A DNA stretch of 64,000 nucleotides. Origin: Pteria penguin. Its lineage: Eukaryota > Mollusca > Bivalvia > Pterioida > Pteriidae. The notes beneath the pieces are model-generated. The model did not search any database. It saw only the letters and a program-made list of their open reading frames with translations, and had not been told where the DNA came from. This document shows positions 53,001-59,000 of this stretch, piece after piece; within the stretch, counting starts at the first letter, position 1, and every line of letters begins with the position of its first letter. Location: NCBI GenBank assembly GCA_035048485.1, contig CM068582.1, forward strand, positions 13,806,001 to 13,870,000, read 5' to 3'. The translations under genes and the position numbers were made by a program.

Positions 53001-56000
53001 GCTCAGATTCTTGATCAAAAAGGAGTCTCGACTAACGATCAGAGGGAATGAGGGTCAGGACCTTGTCTCCTCTGAAAAGGTTTGGACAAGGCCCGTCATA
53101 GAGTCTCTACCGCCCTGTTAGTTAGCGTGCAACGCTCAAGCAAAAGTCGAGTAATAATTTTATAACCCGCCGATATGAAATTATCGGAACCTTTGACCCT
53201 CCTGAGTTTATATACTAGTAGAAATTGGGATAGGATAATCCGTTGGGTACGAATTGTTGAAAAGTCACATATTCTGAGAATTCCAATCACTCGGCCACGA
53301 GCATCACTGCAGAGACATAAGTTGTCGAAACGCGCATGTGGTGCACAAAATGGAAAGGTATATATGTTCTATATTAATTATAACCACTAGGCCGGTGTCA
53401 CTGCTGGCGGACTGATAGTCCCCGAGGGCATCTTGAGTCTAGTTTTCAGTGCTATTGTACTGACGGTCTACGTATTAGTGCTTTTGTACTGACATGAAAT
53501 ATATACTTCAAATTTTCAGTCATCAAATTATGTAAATCACTCTAAAACTAAGGAGCATCTCCATGCATAGCTCTGTCCTTAGATAGATTCTTTGGTTCAC
53601 TTTTCGGTCATTTTAGCTTCAACAGTGCTCTTCAAATATTTATATATTCTGAGAATTCCAATCATTCGGCTACGAGCATCACTGAAGAGACATAAGATGT
53701 CGAAACGCGCATCTGGTGCACAAAATTGAAAAGTATATATGTTCTATATTAATTATAACTACTAGGCCAGTGTCACTCCTGGTGGACTGATAGTCCCGAG
53801 AGCATCATAAGTCTACTTTTCAGTACTTTTGTACTGACATGTTATACATGTATATACTTAAAATTCAGTCAACAAATTATGTAAATCATTCCTAAACTAA
53901 GGAGTATCTCCCTCATGCATAACTCTGTCCTTAAATTGATTATTTGGTTCACTTTTCGGTCATTTTAGTTTCAACACTGCTCTTCAAATATTTATATATA
54001 ATCTGAGAATTCCAATCAATCGGCCATGAGCATCACTGAAGAGACATAAGTCGTCGATTTTAGTTCTATAATTATTATAACTACTAGGTCGGCGTCACTG
54101 CTGGTGGACTGATATTCCCCGAGGGCATCATAAGTCTAGTTTCCAGTGCTCTTGTACTGACGGTCCACTTTTCAGTATTTTTGCACTGACATGTAATATA
54201 CATTAATACTTTAAAAGTAAGGAGTATCTTCCTCATCCAAGGCCTGTCCTTAGATTGATTCTTTGGTTCATTTTTCGGTCATTTTAGTTTCACTTTGCTC
54301 ATCAAATATTTATATATTCTGAAAATTCAAATTCGGCCTCGAGCATCACTGAAGAGATATAAGTTGTCCAAATGGCATCTGGTGCACAAAATTGAAGGTA
54401 TATAAGTCCTATAGTAGATAAAATGTCTAAATAAGATCTCTAAAATTTACCAAACGTATGAGTTTATGATAATTATAACGCTGAGTAATAAGTTTAGAAG
54501 TAATCTGGGATTTTTTGGGTTTTTTTTTTTTTTTTTGTTTGTTTTTGGAAATTCCAAAACATTAGTGCAGGCTCTAGCGAACAGAACCAAATGACTAATA
54601 TAAATACCATATGATGGGAGTCTGGGGAAATCACCATTTAGATACGGGAAATTTACAATAGGACATCCGAAATGGTTACGTTTATCATATACATGTATGT
54701 TGGTATGAATATTGTTTTTATTAAAAGTCCAAAAAAGGTGTTTTCCTGTCGAAAGTATTGAATTTGTTTAATTGAAATTCAGATGGATAAATGTCATTAG
54801 TACAGTTTTCAAACTTAGGGTTATCGATAACTAAAATATCATCGAGATATCTAGAGGTGCCATTGAACTTATCAAGTTTAAAGGTTTGAATAAAATGCAC
54901 AAAGTCCCTTTCATAACAGTATAAAAATAAATCCGCTATAAGGGTAGCGCAGTTAGTGCCAGTAGGAATCCCAGTAATCTGTTGATAAGTCTTGCCACTG
55001 AATTGTACATAAATATTATCCATCAAAATGTGATGGCATTACACAACTCAGAACAAGTCCATTATTTATAATCATCATATTGTTGAGAAACATCCATATG
55101 TAACTGACGTACAGAGGTATGATTTCGACTCTCTGTTGAAATACCGGCGTATGAGGGACAACAATTTGGTTTTGATTACATGTACATGTAAGACATGAGG
55201 TAGAGAGGTATATAATGTCGAAAAATCAAAAGTAGAAACGTTTTTGCCTCAAAATTTTTCAAACGCAATTTTTCAATGACTTCGTTAGAATTATTGATAG
55301 ACCAAAAGTAATTGAGGTTACTGTTGCTAAAAACAGCATTGCAATACTTGATATCATGGTCTTCAGCTGCAGTAAGAGCGGAGGTAATATGTTTAGAAAG
55401 CACAGTTGTAGATCAATGACTAGAATTGATATAAAACGTGATTTATATGGATGTTCGTGTAATTTGAAAAGCCAATACATTGGAAGATCGTTTTTCTCAA
55501 TGCCTAAATTGAATTCACACATAGCTTTACAATGGTCAGATAAGATCTTGTCTTTAAAGAATGGAGTTTCAACATACGTAGAAGTAGAGTTTAATTCAGT
55601 TTTAAGAACTTTAATATAGTATATTTTTCAAACAATGATAATATTATTAGCTGCTTTGTCAGCAGGTAGGACTCTTTTTTATAAACTGGACTAGTATATA
55701 GAGTGGTTGTTTAAATAAATGGGGATTAATTGTTAATTCGAACATCGATAATTTTAACGATTCACGTTTCCGGTCATTCAAGGCATGTATTTTTACACCA
55801 TCTTTTTACCCCATCAATTGTTTAATGTTTCTTCAACAATATCCCAGCATTTGGAAAAATCTATCCTAGAAGGTAATCTATAATTAAGTCCCTTATTAAA
55901 AAGTAGACGTAGATATTTGTCAAGAGTGAAACCCTCTTTCACAAAGAGGATAAAGAGGTATACGATAGGAGGATCGCAACAAGTGTACATTAGAATCACA

Positions 56001-59000
56001 GTAATTTGATACATCAACAACTATTTCTTGTTTGACGCCGATGCATGAAATTCCGTTTCATATGACTACAAAAAGGAAGTCCGCAAGTAGGACATCGCAG
56101 TCAGTATCCATGGAACCACAGTAATTTCACGATAAATTACTGACATATTGTACATACGGGTTTTTTCCTTTATATAGTGGACAGTATTACATAATGAATC
56201 GCTGAAATTTAGGTTTATAAATGTCACTTATTTATCTTTCAAACTCATTTTTATCACATAAATATCTGATCGAGATAGGTTTTCTATAGATTGCTAGATT
56301 AATATGAAAAGCTACCTGAAAGAGAGATGTGTGTATTTGAACAGCGTTGAAATTTCACTATATGGGAACTTCTGCTTATGTTTACTATATAGGAAGATTG
56401 GACACCCCTTCACATCGCAGTACAGTATGACCATCCAGATGTTATAAAACTACTTTTGGACATGAAAGCTGATGTATATGCAAGGGAAAGGGTGAGTAAA
56501 TCCCTCTCTTACAATTAATAAAATATATCTACTATAAAGGGATCGAATAAGTGTTCGACAGAATCCCTGACATTTGAAATGTCTACAACGCGTTCAGTTT
56601 TGAAGTCGATGCATGAAATCCCTTTCACACGATTTCGGGAACAATTCTGCCAACAAGACATCGACATTAGTATCCATATTATCCCACAAAATTGTTTATT
56701 CTTAGTGTCAAACTTTATATAAATATTTTTCCGTTAGAATGTGGATAGAATTCCATTATTCACAGAAATTTAGGAATCATAGAGAGTGCTGGAAGAATAT
56801 CCTCAGCCCACCGAAAACCAGATGTATGTATTTCAACTCTGTTCAAAACTCGGAATTTATGAGATAATTGTTTAACTGTAATAAGTGAAATATTACCAGT
56901 TTTCTCTTTTACTAAATAGGATCATAGGACACCCCTTCATGTAGCAGTAACACGTAATCATCCTGATGTTTTAAAGCTAATTTTGGACATGAATGCGGAT
57001 GTAAATGCAACGGAAAAAGTAAGTACGAGGCAACTCATTCACTTTTGTTATAGCAAACCGCTTTATCTCACTGAAGTTCAGGTTTATATATGTAATTTAT
57101 TTATCTTTCAAATTCATTCTTATCACGTATGAATTTATCATCGATTTGATTTTTAAAGAGGGAAGTCCTTCTCTAAAGATGTAGAAAAATAAGGATAGTA
57201 CAGGAGGATGGCAATAAGTGTTCAATGATTTTTCATTTGATAAATTTTATTTTTCAAATCGATGCATTATATAACTTACAAACGATAATGAAAATGAAAA
57301 AAAATCTCTGAGCAGGATATCGCATTAGTATCCGTGGAATGTTTTAATCAAACATTAAATTGCATATAAATATTCTCCATCTGAAGGATAGATGTGTATA
57401 CTGAAACTCGCAGAATGGAAACAATAGTGTAGTTCTAAAAAGAGAAATATTATGTTTTACTATACAGAATAATTGGACACCCCTTCATGTAGCAGTACAA
57501 CAAGATCATCCTGATGTTATAAAGCTACTTTTGGATATGAAAGCGGATGTAAATGCAAAGAACACAGTGAGTAGAAAGCAGCATTTCTTTTTTCATCCGA
57601 GCAGACCGTTTTCTTATTGTATAGCTCCATGCTGACTTCTGCCACATAACTGAGCCAGTAACTCCTCTTTTTCTTTTGTACGTGGTTTATTTCACTGAAA
57701 TTCAGGTTTAGTAATCTCACGTGTCTCTCAAATTCATTCTTATCAAGTGTAAATGTAATATTGAGATAGGTTGATGTGCCATTGGACATCTCCAATAGGT
57801 TATAGTGTTTCGCTTTTTCAAGAGAGAAACCGCTCTATTAAGCTGAGGTAAAAAGAGGTCTGCGATAGGAGGATCGCAATAAGTGTTCATTGGATACCAA
57901 ATCATTTGATATATCATCAGCGGTGTTATTTTTCAAGTCGATGCATAAAATCTCTTTTTATAAGATTACAAACATAATAAATCAAGGAGATCGCATGAAC
58001 TACCCATAGAATCCAAATTGTTTTAATCATGCTGGTTAACTGCACATAATTTTCCATTAGAAAGTAGATATCATTACATAATTCATAGAAGGTACAACAT
58101 ATGTAGTAATCTTAAAAATTGCTGGAATAATATGAAAAGCTATCTGAAAAACATATGTGTGTATTTGAAATCTCATGATATGGGAGAAATATAGTAATTT
58201 TGATTTAATAGGAGAATTATACTTTAGATTGTGTTTTACTATATAGAATGATTGGACACCCCTTCATATAGCAGTACAACATGACCATCCTGATATTATA
58301 AAGTTACTTTTAGACATGAAAGCGGATGTAAATGCAAAGGAAAAGGTGAGTAAACTCCCATCTTACGATTAATAAGTATAGTGGGATCGCATAAGCGTTC
58401 ATGGGACCTTTGATAAAACTAGAAGGCTTTTATTTTTGAAGTTTATGCATGAACTCCCTTTCATACGATTTTGGGAATAAATCTGCAATCAGGAGATCGC
58501 AGTTAGCATCCATGGAATCATAAGAATATGTTGATTCCTAGCGTTAAACTGTATATAGATATTGTCAGTTAGAGCGTGGATAGAATTACATAATTCACAG
58601 AAAGTCCTACATTTCTGGGAATGATATAGTTTGCTGGAAAATATCCTCAGCTCTCTGAAGAACAGATGCATTTAATTTACCTCCGTTCAAAACTCGGAGT
58701 ATGTTAGATAATGGTTTATTTTTAATAAGTGGAAAATTCTGTTGTGCTATATAGAATGATTTGACACCCCTTCACGTCGCAGTAGAATATAATCATCCTG
58801 ATGTTGTAAAGTTAATTTTGGACAAGAAAGCGGATGTAAATGCAACGGCAAAGGTAAGTAAAAAGCAACTGATTCAATTCTTTTATAGCAAACTTTTCCC
58901 TTTTAATTCAAATGTCCATTACCTCACTGAAATTCAGGTTTATAAATGGCACTAATTTTCTTTCAAATCCATTCTACTCAATTAGAAACATAATATCGAA

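Larger units (their letters stand above)
52578..55918. mobile_element. Composite insertion: R1 + R2 tandem array + PLE, 3.3 kb
   Basis: Intron consensus breaks at CGCTTTTTCAAAGAG and resumes at TGAAACCCTCTTTCACAAAG. Inside are R1 (+) at 52580-53235, the R2 tandem array at 53240-54410, and PLE reverse-transcriptase fragments (-) at 54.7-55.9 kb. Everything between the breaks is absent from the other introns, so it looks like one insertion event or nested events at one site. Confidence 0.65.
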
